Source: Gaiellasilicea sp963761905 (GTDB lineage Bacteria > Actinomycetota > Thermoleophilia > Gaiellales > Gaiellaceae). Taken from it: DNA of 64,000 nucleotides. The position numbers were made by a program, and so were the translations under genes. The notes beneath the pieces were generated by a model. That model saw nothing but the letters and a program-made list of their open reading frames with translations, made no database searches and had not been told where the DNA came from. The stretch covers positions 59,911 to 123,910 of the forward strand of contig CAVXIQ010000004.1 in assembly GCA_963761905.1 (NCBI GenBank), given 5' to 3'. How positions within the stretch are numbered: position 1 is the stretch's first letter; every line of letters starts with the position of its first letter. Below, piece after piece: positions 42,941 to 51,596 of the stretch.

Positions 42941-43601
42941 TTATCGCCCGGAGTGTAGCGGCATCGGGTCGGTTTCGCCGAGCACGAGCCGGCGCAGGTC
43001 GCTGCGCGAAGAGGGGCGCGCTCGGCTCGTCCTCGTGCCGAAAGTAGGCGAAGATCTCGACGCCTTCCTCGAGCAGCGTCCGCACTCGAGCCGCGAGCTG
43101 GCGGAGCGCCTGCTCGTCGTACGGAGGGCGGCGGAAGCGGAGGTAGCGAAACGGCGCTTCGGCGTCCCAGTCGTCGACCCGGACGGCGGGAGCCACACCG
43201 GCGCCCGCCCAGCTCTCGTGGCGGAAGTCGAACGCCAGCGGGAGGTCGGTCGAGCCGAGCAGCAGCTCGAGCAGCCCGTCGTCACGTGGCGTCTCGATGA
43301 CTGCGCGCACTGGGCCGAGCCGTTCGCCGAGTCGGCGGACGCGTTCCTCGAAGGTGGCGATCGAGCGGAGGGCGCGCTGCGGCAGCTTCACCGCGAAGCG
43401 AAAGCCGGCCGGCGTCTGCCCCGCCCAGCGAACGAACTGCTCCTCCGACGGCAGGCGATAGCCGGTCGTGTTCAGCTCTACCGACGACAGGCGCTCGGCA
43501 TAGAAGCGCAGAAACTCGTCATTCGGAGTTCCTGCCGGGTAGAAGCCCGGACGCCAGCTCGGATAGGACCATCCTGACGTTCCGACCGACAGGCGGTCCA
43601 C
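42941..43601 (-). CDS. DUF72 family protein, one frameshift
   Basis: TIM-barrel protein of unknown role. The family start is LSVGTSGWSYPSWRPGFYP, followed by ERLSSVELNTTGYRLPSEEQFVRWAG, FRFAVKLPQRALR, LAFDFRHESW and IFAYFRHEDEPSAPLFAQR. After AQR near 43006 one base is missing, and the natural end LRRLVLGETDPMP is in the next frame with a stop at 42941. GTG 43601 (or ATG 43613) is the likely start. It is divergent from thyX with almost no gap, so the two starts nearly touch. Confidence 0.82.
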
Positions 43602-43602
43602 A

Positions 43603-44322
43603 ATGGAGCCCATGACCTCAGTAGTACAGGAGCCGGCCTTGCCCGACACCACCATCGAAGTCCTGGACAAGGGCTTCCTCGCCCTCGACGGAGCCCTCGC
43701 CTCCGACCTCGCGGTGGTGAACGGCGCGCGCGTCTCCTTCAACCAGGAGTCTGACGAGCTTTCCGAGCGCGACGAGGGGCTGATTCGCTTCCTGATCCGC
43801 GAGCGGCACGGAAGCCCCTTCGAGCACGGCTACTTCCGCTTCCTCGTCAAGGCGCCGCTCTTCGTCGTCCGCGAGCACCACCGGCATCGAGCGGGGCACT
43901 CCTACAACGAATGGAGTGGCCGCTACGCGAAGATGGATGCGGAGTTCTACATCCCCGACAACGTCCGCACGCAGGTCGGCAAGCCCGGCGCCTACTCGTT
44001 CGAGCCCGTGGACGAGGAGACGCGTGAGGCAACCCGGCGCGAGATCGAGGAGAACGCGGAACACGCTTTCGCGACGTACGAGCGCCTGCTCGAGCAGGGG
44101 GTCGCGAAGGAGGTCGCGCGCACCGTCCTGCCGCTCTCCACCTACACGAAGTACTACTGGAGCTGCAATCCCCGCAGCCTGATGCACTTTTGCGGGCTTC
44201 GGAACCACGAGAGCGCACAGTTCGAGATTCGCCAGTATGCGGCCGCGGCCGAATCGTTTCTCGAGCTGCTGATGCCGATCACACACGCCGCGTTCGTCGC
44301 CAACGGCCGAACCGCGCCGTAG
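43603..44322 (+). CDS. thyX: Flavin-dependent thymidylate synthase
   Basis: Makes dTMP from dUMP with methylene-THF and FADH2. The ThyX signature is FVVREHHRHRAGHSYNEWSGRY (RHR...S), with LIRFLIRERHGSPFEHGYF before it and NPRSLMHFCGLRNHESAQFEIRQYA at the substrate site near the end. At 239 aa it is normal. ATG 43603 has AGGCGG upstream; ATG 43612 is an alternative. ThyX use with the folate genes in this window is consistent with a genome lacking ThyA, which cannot be tested here. It converges on the anti-sigma gene with no gap. Confidence 0.95.
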   Translation: MEPMTSVVQEPALPDTTIEVLDKGFLALDGALASDLAVVNGARVSFNQESDELSERDEGLIRFLIRERHGSPFEHGYFRFLVKAPLFVVREHHRHRAGHSYNEWSGRYAKMDAEFYIPDNVRTQVGKPGAYSFEPVDEETREATRREIEENAEHAFATYERLLEQGVAKEVARTVLPLSTYTKYYWSCNPRSLMHFCGLRNHESAQFEIRQYAAAAESFLELLMPITHAAFVANGRTAP

Positions 44323-44904
44323 CTACGTCGAGAGGAGCGGCTGCTCGGAGCCGCGATGCGTCACGACCCAGCCGTCGTAGCGCTTGAATCCGTACGGAAC
44401 CGTCAACACGACCTCGGTCACTCCCTCGCCGACGATGAAGCGCCCGCACGAGTCGGCAAGCTCTCCCTCGCGGGTCAGCCAGAGCTCGTAGAAGTCTTCG
44501 CGGCTCCGGCTGACGCGCAGGCCGCGGACGCGCACGACCATCGGCCAATTGCCCACCTCGTCCTGCTCCAGGATCTCGATCGAGGCCGAGGAGCCGACGC
44601 CGGCTCCGACCCCGGCCATCGACACCGTTCGGAACGTCGAGACGTCGTTGCTTCGCCCGCCCAGCAGGTAGCCCGAACCGAAGGCGACCGCCGCGAGCGC
44701 CGCGGCGATCAGGGCGAGCGTGTAGCGACGTCGCTGGGGAATCAGCCGCACCGGCTCGGGAGCAGGTGGCTCGCGAAGATCGGAGGGGATCTCAGCCGGC
44801 GGGCCGGCTTTCACGAGCAGCTCGTGGACGTGCTCGAGGCGCGCGCGCTCGGTGGGATCGAGGTCTTCGACCCCGCCAACGAGATCCTCGAAGCGATCTT
44901 TCAC
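44323..44904 (-). CDS. Anti-sigma factor (RskA-like membrane protein)
   Basis: A 193-residue single-pass membrane protein. The cytoplasmic N-terminus (about 75 residues, DLDPTERARLEHVHELLVKAG) would bind the sigma factor; one helix follows the basic stop RRRY (TLALIAAALAAVAFGSGYLLGG); the external part has the RskA-type beta domain (YELWLTREGELADSCGRFIVGEG). No zinc-finger HxxxCxxC is seen, so it is the non-zinc kind. GTG 44904 overlaps the sigma gene stop as GTGA, the classic sigma/anti-sigma coupling. Release by regulated proteolysis is inferred from the family. Confidence 0.85.
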   Translation of the reverse strand: MKDRFEDLVGGVEDLDPTERARLEHVHELLVKAGPPAEIPSDLREPPAPEPVRLIPQRRRYTLALIAAALAAVAFGSGYLLGGRSNDVSTFRTVSMAGVGAGVGSSASIEILEQDEVGNWPMVVRVRGLRVSRSREDFYELWLTREGELADSCGRFIVGEGVTEVVLTVPYGFKRYDGWVVTHRGSEQPLLST

Positions 44905-45500
44905 CGGAGCTCCTCGTCGAGGACGTCCGCAAGCCGGGCCAGAGCGCTCCGCGTCCGCGTCTTCACCGTTCCGAGCGGTACCTGCAGGAACTCGGCGATC
45001 TCGCTCTGCGACAGCCCGCCCCAGTAGGCGAGCTCGATCACGGGCCGCTCGCGCTCGGGAAGCTCCTCGATCGCTCGGTGCACGCGCCACGAGAGCCAGG
45101 ACGCCTCGGCCTGCTCGGCCGGGCCGGCGCCTTCGTCGGGCCGCTCGGCGGGCTCGGCCACCGGCTCGGGCCGGCGCCGGGCGGTGTCCACCACCGAGTT
45201 GCGGGCAACCGTGTAGAGCCAGGCTCCCCCGGTGCCTCGCTCGGCGTCGTAGGTGCGGGCCGAGCGCCAGACCGCGGCGAACGCGTCTTGCAGCGCGTCC
45301 TCCGCGCGACCGCGATCGCCGAGCCGGCGCAGCGCGAGCCCGAGCACGGATCGGGCGTAGCGGCGATAGAGCTCGTCGAAGGCGTCGCGATCGCCGTCGC
45401 CGACGCGCTCGATCAACTCGCCGTCGGTTCGCTCAGGATCCGCCACGCGCTCGTTCCCGTGCGCGGCAGCGTGGGACACACTGCGGCCGGAGATCGTCAT
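44901..45500 (-). CDS. ECF RNA polymerase sigma factor
   Basis: A 199-residue sigma factor of the extracytoplasmic-function group. Region 2 reads DAFDELYRRYARSVLGLALRRLGDRGRAEDALQDAFAAVW and LYTVARNSVVDTARRR; region 4 reads LPERERPVIELAYWGGLSQSEIAEFLQVPLGTVKTRTRSALARL. ATG 45500 has GGAGG five bases upstream and is preferred over 45512. It lies 21 nt after the SDR gene, which itself is coupled to a SOD gene, so the regulator may answer oxidative stress; that is inference. The SigK/RskA-type pair is the closest known arrangement. Confidence 0.92.
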   Translation of the reverse strand: MTISGRSVSHAAAHGNERVADPERTDGELIERVGDGDRDAFDELYRRYARSVLGLALRRLGDRGRAEDALQDAFAAVWRSARTYDAERGTGGAWLYTVARNSVVDTARRRPEPVAEPAERPDEGAGPAEQAEASWLSWRVHRAIEELPERERPVIELAYWGGLSQSEIAEFLQVPLGTVKTRTRSALARLADVLDEELR

Positions 45501-45521
45501 GGCCGCCTCCATCCACAGGGA

Positions 45522-46184
45522 TTACGCACCCGCTGCACGCCTGGATTGGAGCAGACGGCCGCCGTCCACGACGATCGTCGTTCCGGTTACGAACTCCGCA
45601 GACGCGAGGTACAGGATCGCCTCCGCGACGTCGCCTGGCGAACCGACCCGGCCGACGAGGGTCTCGGCCGCCCGTCGATCCTCCTGATCCGGCTCGACCG
45701 CGACCGGACCCGGTGCGATCCCGCAGACGCGGATATCGGGCGCGAGGGCGCGGGCGAGCGTTCGGGTCAGCATCGCCTGGCCCGCCTTCGCCGCGCAGTG
45801 GGCTGCGAAGCTGGGCCACGGCTGATACGCCGCCACGTCCTCGAGCATGATCACGAGGCCGCGCGTCCGTCGCAGGTGCTCGGCCGCCGCCTGGCTGACG
45901 AAGAAGCTTCCCTTGACGGTCGCGCCGAGGGCGGCGTCGAGCTGCGCCTCGGTGACCGCCTCGAACGGCGTCGGCTCGAAACCTGCGGAGGCGCCGTTGA
46001 TGACGACGTCCAGCCCTCCGAGCTCGGTTGCCGCCCTCGTCACGAGCGCCCGCGCCGCGTCTGCCCGCGCGAGGTCTCCGTCGCGGCTTCCGGCTGCGAG
46101 CACCGACCAGCCTTCGGACTCGAGTCGCCGGGCGACGGCGGCGCCGAGCTTGCCCGTTCCCCCCGTGAGCAGCGCGCGCGTCAG
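45522..46184 (-). CDS. SDR-family oxidoreductase, probable CTG start
   Basis: Classical short-chain dehydrogenase of 220 aa. The cofactor loop is LLTGGTGKLGAAVARRL, then DVVINGASAGFEPTPF (NAG variant), a serine-poor active site near VIMLEDVAAYQ and HCAAKAGQAML, and the end EFVTGTTIVVDGG. The usual SYK triad is altered: YQ...K spacing differs, so activity is uncertain. The family begins three to five residues before TGG; the only codon there is CTG 46184, overlapping the SOD stop as CTGA. Longer readings run into SOD coding sequence. Confidence 0.83.
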   Translation of the reverse strand: MTRALLTGGTGKLGAAVARRLESEGWSVLAAGSRDGDLARADAARALVTRAATELGGLDVVINGASAGFEPTPFEAVTEAQLDAALGATVKGSFFVSQAAAEHLRRTRGLVIMLEDVAAYQPWPSFAAHCAAKAGQAMLTRTLARALAPDIRVCGIAPGPVAVEPDQEDRRAAETLVGRVGSPGDVAEAILYLASAEFVTGTTIVVDGGRLLQSRRAAGA

Positions 46185-46787
46185 CTCGCCTGCTCGAACC
46201 GCTTCGCCACCTCGTCCCAGTCGACGACGTTCCACCACGCGGCGAGGTAGTCGGGCCGCTTGTTCTGATACTTCAGGTAGTAGGCGTGCTCCCAGACGTC
46301 GATCCCGAGGATCGGCGTCTTCCCCTCCGAGATCGGTGAGTCCTGGTTCGCCGTCGACATCACGCTGAGGGTGCCGCCGTCCGAGACGAGCCAGGTCCAG
46401 CCGGAGCCGAACCGCTTCACACCGCGCGTCGTTGACCGCGGTCTTGAGCGCGTCGAAGCTTTCGAAGGTGTCGTCGATCGCGGTGGCGAGCGCGCCGCTC
46501 GGCGTCCCGCCGCCGCCGGGCCCCATGATCTCCCAGAAGAAGGTGTGGTTGACATGGCCGCCGACGTTGTTCCGCACGGCCGCACGAATCTCCTCGGGCA
46601 CGGAATCGAGGCTCTGCAGGATCTCCTCGGCGTCCTTGTCGGCCCACTCGGTGCCGTCGAGTGCCTTGTTCGCGTTGTCGACGTAGGCCTGGTGATGCTT
46701 GTCGTGATGGATCCGCATCGTCTGCTCGTCGATCGTCGGCTCGAGCGCGGCGTAGTCGTACGGGAGGTCGGGCAGGGTGAGCGGCAT
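46181..46787 (-). CDS. Fe/Mn superoxide dismutase (canonical), one frameshift
   Basis: Detoxifies superoxide. Metal ligands are in TMRIHHDKHHQAYVDNANKAL (first His), NHTFFWEIMGP (second His) and DVWEHAYYLKYQNKRPDYL (Asp and His). After AVNDA near 46427 one extra base moves the end, GVKRFGSGWTWLV onward, to the next frame; total length then fits about 201 aa. ATG 46787 has GAGGAG upstream. It is the first gene of a probable SOD-SDR-sigma-anti-sigma operon and faces a second SOD gene 84 bp away. Confidence 0.92.
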
Positions 46788-46871
46788 CGCAGGGCTCCTC
46801 TGTCGGTTCGGCTTGGGCGCTCGAAGGATATGCTCCGCGCCGTTCCCGTCGCCCCATTGGAGGTTCCGAGC

Positions 46872-47483
46872 ATGTCGAGTTACGAGGAGATCAGGCCCCG
46901 CGAGCTGAAGCCGGCGCTGCTCGAGCTCGACGGGATCTCGCGCGCGTCCGTCGAGGCCCACTACAGGCTCTACGAGGGCTATGTGGGGAAACGGAACGAG
47001 ATCCTCGGCAAGCTGGCGGCGGCCGATCTCGGGAGCGCGAACCAGGTCTACTCCGAGGTGCGCGCCCTCAAGGTCGAGCTGTCGTTCGCGATCGGCGGGA
47101 TCAAGAACCACGAGGTCTACTTCGAGCACCTCGGCGGCGACGGAGGCGGCCCGAGCGGCGCCGTCGCGGGCCTGATCTCCCGCGACTTCGGCTCCGCGGA
47201 GTCGTGGCAGGCCGATCTGAAGGCGACGGGGATGGCCGGCCGCGGCTGGGCCTGGACGGCGTACGACTGGGACGAGGGTCGGCTCTTCAACTACGTCGGC
47301 GACGCCCAGAACACGTATCCGATCTGGAACGCGACCCCGCTCGTCGCGCTCGACGTCTACGAGCACGCCTACTTCCTGGACTTCCAGACCGACCGCGGCG
47401 CCTACATCGACGCGTTCTTCGCGAACCTCGACTGGGCCGTCGTCAACGACTGGGTCGCGAAGTACCAGATTCCGCTCAAGTAA
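46872..47483 (+). CDS. Fe/Mn superoxide dismutase, divergent paralog
   Basis: A 203-residue SOD-fold protein that differs strongly from its neighbour. Ligand positions are kept: SVEAHYRLYEGYVGKRNEIL (His), IKNHEVYFEHLGGDG (His) and ALDVYEHAYFLDFQTDRGAYIDAF (Asp and His), plus the Trp-rich block AGRGWAWTAYDWDEGRL. The N-terminal helix lacks the usual double-His run. This is a recognised second clade of bacterial SODs, and activity is probable but unproved. It is head-to-head with the canonical SOD and 4 bp ahead of plsY. Confidence 0.85.
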   Translation: MSSYEEIRPRELKPALLELDGISRASVEAHYRLYEGYVGKRNEILGKLAAADLGSANQVYSEVRALKVELSFAIGGIKNHEVYFEHLGGDGGGPSGAVAGLISRDFGSAESWQADLKATGMAGRGWAWTAYDWDEGRLFNYVGDAQNTYPIWNATPLVALDVYEHAYFLDFQTDRGAYIDAFFANLDWAVVNDWVAKYQIPLK

Positions 47484-47487
47484 CCCC

Positions 47488-48081
47488 GTGACGACTGCGC
47501 TCGTGCTCGTCGGGGCCTACCTGCTCGGCTCCGTCCCGTTCGGCTACTGGCTGGTTCGAGTCGTGAAGGGGGAGGACGTTCGCGCCGTGGGCAGCGGCAA
47601 CATCGGCGCGACGAACGTCTGGCGCACCTACGGGCGCAGCTACGGGATCCCCGTCGTCCTCTTCGACGTCGCCAAGGGCTTCGTGCCCGCTCTCGTCGGG
47701 ACGATCCTCGTCGACGAGCTGGTCGGCGCGCTCGCCGGCGGGCTCGCGATGCTCGGGCACTGGCGCCCGCTCTTCCTTCGCTTCCGAAAGGGAGGCAAGG
47801 CGGTGGCGACCGCTGGCGGCACGTTGTTCGGGATCGCCCCGTTGCTCGGGCTGATCGGTCTGGCGATCTGGGTCGTGACCTTCCTCGTCAGCCGCTACGC
47901 CTCGGTCGCCTCGATCACGACGGCGATCTCGCTGCCGTTCGTCGGGCTCGCGCTCGGGGAGCCATGGCCCGTGCTCGTGTTCGCCGGAGCCGCAGGCTTC
48001 GCCGTCCTGCTCCTCCACCGGCCGAACCTCGCCCGCCTGCGCGCAGGCACCGAGAGCCGCTTCCGGCTCCGCCGCGCCTAG
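47488..48081 (+). CDS. plsY: Acyl-phosphate glycerol-3-phosphate acyltransferase
   Basis: Membrane enzyme that makes lysophosphatidate from acyl-phosphate and glycerol 3-phosphate. It has about five helices and the three PlsY motifs: GSVPFGYWLVRV with VGSGNIGATNVWRTYG, FRKGGKAVATAGGTLFG, and the C-terminal LLLHRPNLARLRAGTESRF. GTG 47488 is four bases after the SOD stop, so it may be read with that gene. Length of 197 aa is typical. It converges on folE2 with a four-base overlap. Confidence 0.95.
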   Translation: MTTALVLVGAYLLGSVPFGYWLVRVVKGEDVRAVGSGNIGATNVWRTYGRSYGIPVVLFDVAKGFVPALVGTILVDELVGALAGGLAMLGHWRPLFLRFRKGGKAVATAGGTLFGIAPLLGLIGLAIWVVTFLVSRYASVASITTAISLPFVGLALGEPWPVLVFAGAAGFAVLLLHRPNLARLRAGTESRFRLRRA

Positions 48082-49054
48082 CTTCGGAGCCAGTCGGCGA
48101 GAGAGGTGTGCCTCGGCGCCGGCTCCCCCGAGCTCAACTCCGCCTGGAGCTCGGCGACCGTGCCTTCTCGCTCGGCGAGCACGTCGTGGGAGTGGATCGT
48201 CTCGAAGTTGACCTGACGCGAGAAGAGGAAATCGCCTTCGCCGAGATCGGTGAGCGCAGCGAGCGCGGACGCGAGCGCGATCCGCACCGAGTCCTCGACG
48301 AAGCGCGGCTGGAGATGCGCGTGCTCGACGACGAAGAGCTCATCCGGCCGTTTCAGCAGCTCGTAGATCGGTGCGCTCATCGAGCTTTCGACGATCGCGA
48401 CCAGGTCGTTCGCGTCGAGCTGGCGCTCGGTTCCCACATAGAGCGTTCCTCGCCCGCGCTGGTTGTGCGTGGCGACCGGGACGAGCGTGAGGATCCGCTC
48501 GACGTCGCCGCCCTCGAAGCCGGCTTCGGCCAGTCGTTCGGCAGCGCGAGCTCGGACGAGGCCCTGCGCGCACGGACACGCGTTGATCCCGTTTGCCTCG
48601 ACCCCCACGACGCGCCGGACGCCTGCGCTCGAGGCGGCGGCGATTCCGACGAGCGAGACCATCTCCTGGGTCGCGAGGCCGCTGACCGGTGTCCTTCTGC
48701 CGGACCGGCCAGCGTGCGGTGATCCGCGCCTCGGCGCGAAGCGCGCCCTGGCGCTCGACGATCTGGCGGGCGATCTGCTCGGCGAGCATCTCCACGTGCA
48801 GCGCCTCCGAGCCGACGACCGCTTCGATCGCTTCCTCGAAGAGCTCCGGGAAGCGCGACATGTGCACGCCCTTCTGGGTGCGATCGAGGTCGACGGTGCA
48901 CTGGATCTCGGCGGCCATCACGGTCTCGCGACCCTCGTGCCGGACGCGGATCGCCTTCGCGACGTTCGCGACGCCGGCCCGCGTCAGCGAGAGACCGAAC
49001 CTCAGGCGCCGATGCCTGGAGATCCTGAGCGAGCAGGTCTGGCGTCCTGGCCAT
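48078..49054 (-). CDS. folE2: GTP cyclohydrolase FolE2, two frameshifts
   Basis: First step of folate (and other pterin) synthesis, making dihydroneopterin triphosphate from GTP. Three frames assemble one protein: DLLAQDLQASAPEVR; after a one-base break near 49003 LSLTRAGVANVAK then MAAEIQCTVDLDRTQKGVHMSRFPE and ARITARWPVRQK; after a second break near 48697 TPVSGLATQEMVSLVGIA, the active Cys block GINACPCAQG, VPVATHNQRGRGTL and the end IHSHDVLAERE. All catalytic residues are present. FolE2 often replaces FolE1 under zinc limitation. The breaks are likely indel errors. Confidence 0.88.
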
Positions 49055-49073
49055 CTGGTTACGCTAGCAACCG

Positions 49074-49628
49074 GTGTCCGAGGACTTCTCCCGTCTCGTC
49101 TCCCTCGCGTGCCACGACCTGCGGACGCCTCTCGCGACGATTCAAGGGTTCGCGAAGACGCTGCTCCGCCAGGACGTGGGCGAGCCGACGGCCCGCTATC
49201 TCGGGATCATCGATGCGGCGGGAGACGAGCTCGTCCAGCTGCTCGACCTCCTCTCGATCGCGGCCCGAATCGAGGGTGGACGTTACGAGCCGATCCTGGG
49301 CACGGTCGACTCGCTCGAGCTCGCGCAGGCGGCAGTTCCCGGCGCCACGGGCGAGGGCGCAAGCGTTCAGGCGGACGCCGCTCCGCTCGAACGCTCGCTC
49401 GCAGGGCTGGCGCGCGCGGCGGCTCGTCATGGCGGCGTCGAGGTGTCGGCGGTCGTGGCGGGAACCCAGGTGTCGATCGAGCCCGTCGTTGCGGACGCCG
49501 CCCCGATCGTGCTCGGCGACGACCCGAGGGATCTCGGCGCCTCGGTCGCCGTCAGGGTCGTTCGCGCCCTGGGCGGCGAGATCGCGCTGGACGGCGAGCG
49601 GCTCGTGGTCACGCTTCCCTCCGCTTGA
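49074..49628 (+). CDS. Histidine-kinase-like protein with HisKA helix pair and degenerate ATPase part
   Basis: A 184-residue soluble protein. Residues 5-60 are a clear HisKA dimerisation domain, SRLVSLACHDLRTPLATIQGFAKTLLRQ, with the phospho-accepting His. The C-terminal half has some strand pattern of an HATPase lobe but none of the N, G1 or G2 boxes, so it probably cannot bind ATP as a normal kinase. No sensor or membrane segment exists. It could act as a phosphotransfer or dimerisation partner. It is divergent from folE2 with 19 nt between starts. Confidence 0.7.
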   Translation: MSEDFSRLVSLACHDLRTPLATIQGFAKTLLRQDVGEPTARYLGIIDAAGDELVQLLDLLSIAARIEGGRYEPILGTVDSLELAQAAVPGATGEGASVQADAAPLERSLAGLARAAARHGGVEVSAVVAGTQVSIEPVVADAAPIVLGDDPRDLGASVAVRVVRALGGEIALDGERLVVTLPSA

Positions 49629-49661
49629 GACTCCGCGACGGCGACGGCGCCGGCCGCAGCC

Positions 49662-49697
49662 GGCATGTCCGAGGGACAGTCCCTGGGACGTGTCCGG
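49662..49697. repeat. REP-like palindromic repeat, copy D1
   Basis: GGCATGTCCGAGGGAC-A-GTCCCTGGGACGTGTCC, four bases before the perfect copy D2, in the gap between convergent genes. Confidence 0.8.
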
Positions 49698-49701
49698 TTA
49701 C

Positions 49702-49734
49702 GGCATGTCCGAGGGACAGTCCCTCGGACATGCC
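49702..49734. repeat. REP-like palindromic repeat, copy D2 (perfect)
   Basis: The best copy: GGCATGTCCGAGGGAC, central A, and its exact reverse complement GTCCCTCGGACATGCC. A 16-bp perfect stem with one central base. Confidence 0.88.
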
Positions 49735-49766
49735 CCGTCCACTCATGTCCTCTCCGAACGTGACCG

Positions 49767-50595
49767 CTAGCGGAGCAGGCGCGAAAGGCGACGATCCTTG
49801 AGGATGCGACCGCCGGTCTGGCAGGCGGGGCAGTAGAAGACCGTGTGCTCGTCGTAGTCGACCTGGTGGATCGGCCCTCCGCAGCGCGGGCAGGGATCGC
49901 CGAGTCGCCGATGGACGAGGTAGACGTCCTTGTCGCCCTTGCCCGCCTCACGGAGCTCGAGCGCCCGAAGCGAGGTCGTCGTGGATCGCCACCGCGAGGC
50001 GCTCGATCTCGTCATCCGTCAACTGCGTCGTCAGCGCGAACGGCGACAGGCCTGCGCGATTCAAGACCTCGTTGGCGTGCGCGCGGCCGATCCCGGCGAG
50101 CGCCCGCTGGTCGCGAAGGAACGAGTGGAGTCGTCGATTCTCCGTGCGGACGATCTCGCGCAGCTGTTCGGCGCCGAGGTCATCCGCCTCCGGGCCGAGA
50201 TGGGCGAGCTCCGCCTCGGTCTGCGCCGGCGCCTCCAGCCAGACGCCGGCGCGCTTCTTCGAGCCGGCCTCGGTGAGCACGAGCTCGCCGCCGCTCTCGA
50301 AGCGAAGTCGAAAGGCCGGGGTCTTCGGGCCTTTCGCGCCCGGCTCGAGGAAGCGAATGCGGCCGGCGCTCATGAGATGGATCCGGAGCATGAGCTCCCC
50401 GTCGACCGTCGGGAAGAGCAGCCACTTTCCCCGTCGCCTCGCTCCTGCCAGCCGTCGCCCTTCGAGCGCGGAGAGCGGGGGGTCGAAAGTCTTGAGCGTC
50501 GCGATGTGCGCCGGCCCAGCCCGGAGTACCGACGACGTCGAGACGGGGCCATCGAGGCCCCGGATCCATGCTTCGACCTCGGGCAACTCCGGCAC
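49767..50595 (-). CDS. Formamidopyrimidine-DNA glycosylase family, one frameshift
   Basis: Base-excision repair enzyme that removes oxidised bases. The N-terminal catalytic proline and helix are MPELPEVEAWIRGL, with GKWLLFPTVDGELMLRIHLMSAGRI following and the H2TH region LAGIGRAHANEVLNRAGLSP. A one-base break near 49975 leads to LRALELREAGKGDKDVYLVH and the zinc finger CPRCGGPI...FYCPACQTGG. Together about 275 aa, the normal size. The second residue Pro and E3 fit Fpg/Nei; which of the two cannot be settled by eye. Starts 13 nt from the divergent asparaginase gene. Confidence 0.88.
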
Positions 50596-50608
50596 GTACC
50601 CTCCTCGC

Positions 50609-51512
50609 GTGGATCCGATCAGGGTAGTCGTCCGTCGCGGAGGTGTCGTCGAGGCGGCTCACGAGATCCACGCCGTGGCCGTCCAGGACGGCGCGGTGAT
50701 CGCCGAGGCCGGCGACCCGATGCACGTCGCGCTCCTGCGCTCCTCCGCGAAGCCGTTTCAGGCCCTGCCGCTCGTCCGAGCTCGCACCGACCTCGACCAG
50801 CTCGATCTCGCGATCGCCTCCGCCTCCCATCTCGCGAGTCCCGAGCAGCTCGACGCGGTTCGCGCGCTCCTCGCGAAGGCACCGGCCGAGGAGGACGAGC
50901 TCGAGCTCGGCACGATCGGCGAGGGCGCGGGACCGACGAAGCTCCACCACAACTGCTCCGGCAAGCACGCCGGCATGCTCGCGCTCTGCCGTGCCAAGGG
51001 ATGGGCCAGCGACCGTTACCACGAGCCGCGGCATCCAGTCCAGCAGGCATGCCTGGCGGAGATCGCTGCTGCCGCGGACGCAGACACCGGCGAGCTCCCG
51101 GTCGCGATCGACGGGTGCGGCGTCCCCACGGTCGCGCTGCCGCTCGAGCGGATGGCGCTGATGTTCTCTCGGCTCGAGTCGATCGACGAGGGCGCTCGGA
51201 TCGCAGCCGCGATGCGCGCTCACCCCGAGCTGATCCGCGGGCCGAGAGCGGCAGACTCGATGCTGATGCGCCAGCTCGACGGCTTTGCCGCGAAGGGCGG
51301 CGCCGAGGGGCTGATGTGCGCGTCGGGCCCGCAGGGGATCGGGCCTCGCGCTCAAGGTCGCCGACGGATCGACGCGCGCGGTGCGCTCGGCGCTCGCCGA
51401 GTTCCTGCGCCGCCTCGGCTTCGAGTCGGGCGAGCTGGGCCACGTGGCGCTCGAGAATTCACGCGGCGAGACCGTCGGCGAGATCGTCGCAGAACTGTCC
51501 AGAAGCGGTTGA
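50609..51512 (+). CDS. L-asparaginase (bacterial asnA/PF06089 type), one frameshift
   Basis: Amidohydrolase of the Rhizobium-etli-type asparaginase family. Conserved blocks are RVVVRRGGVVEAAHEIHAVAV, ALLRSSAKPFQALPLV, TIGEGAGPTKLHHNCSGKHAGMLALC, VAIDGCGVPTVALPLERMA and DSMLMRQLDGFAAKGGAEGLM. At about 51345 one extra base breaks the frame; the end LALKVADGSTRAVRSALAEFLRRLGF continues in the next one to the stop at 51512. Repaired length is 300 aa. This class is unrelated to type I/II asparaginases. GTG start 50609 has no clear ribosome site. Confidence 0.85.
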
Positions 51513-51596
51513 AATCCGGCTACCAACCTCGCGGTTTCCGATGTAGTATCCGACCTTCGATGGTCAGAGCCGGGGCTTCGCGAACCGGCTCTTCGT

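Noticed and set aside
44766..46250. 494-residue plus-strand ORF
   Set aside because: Antisense to the anti-sigma, sigma and SDR genes, which have clear motifs.
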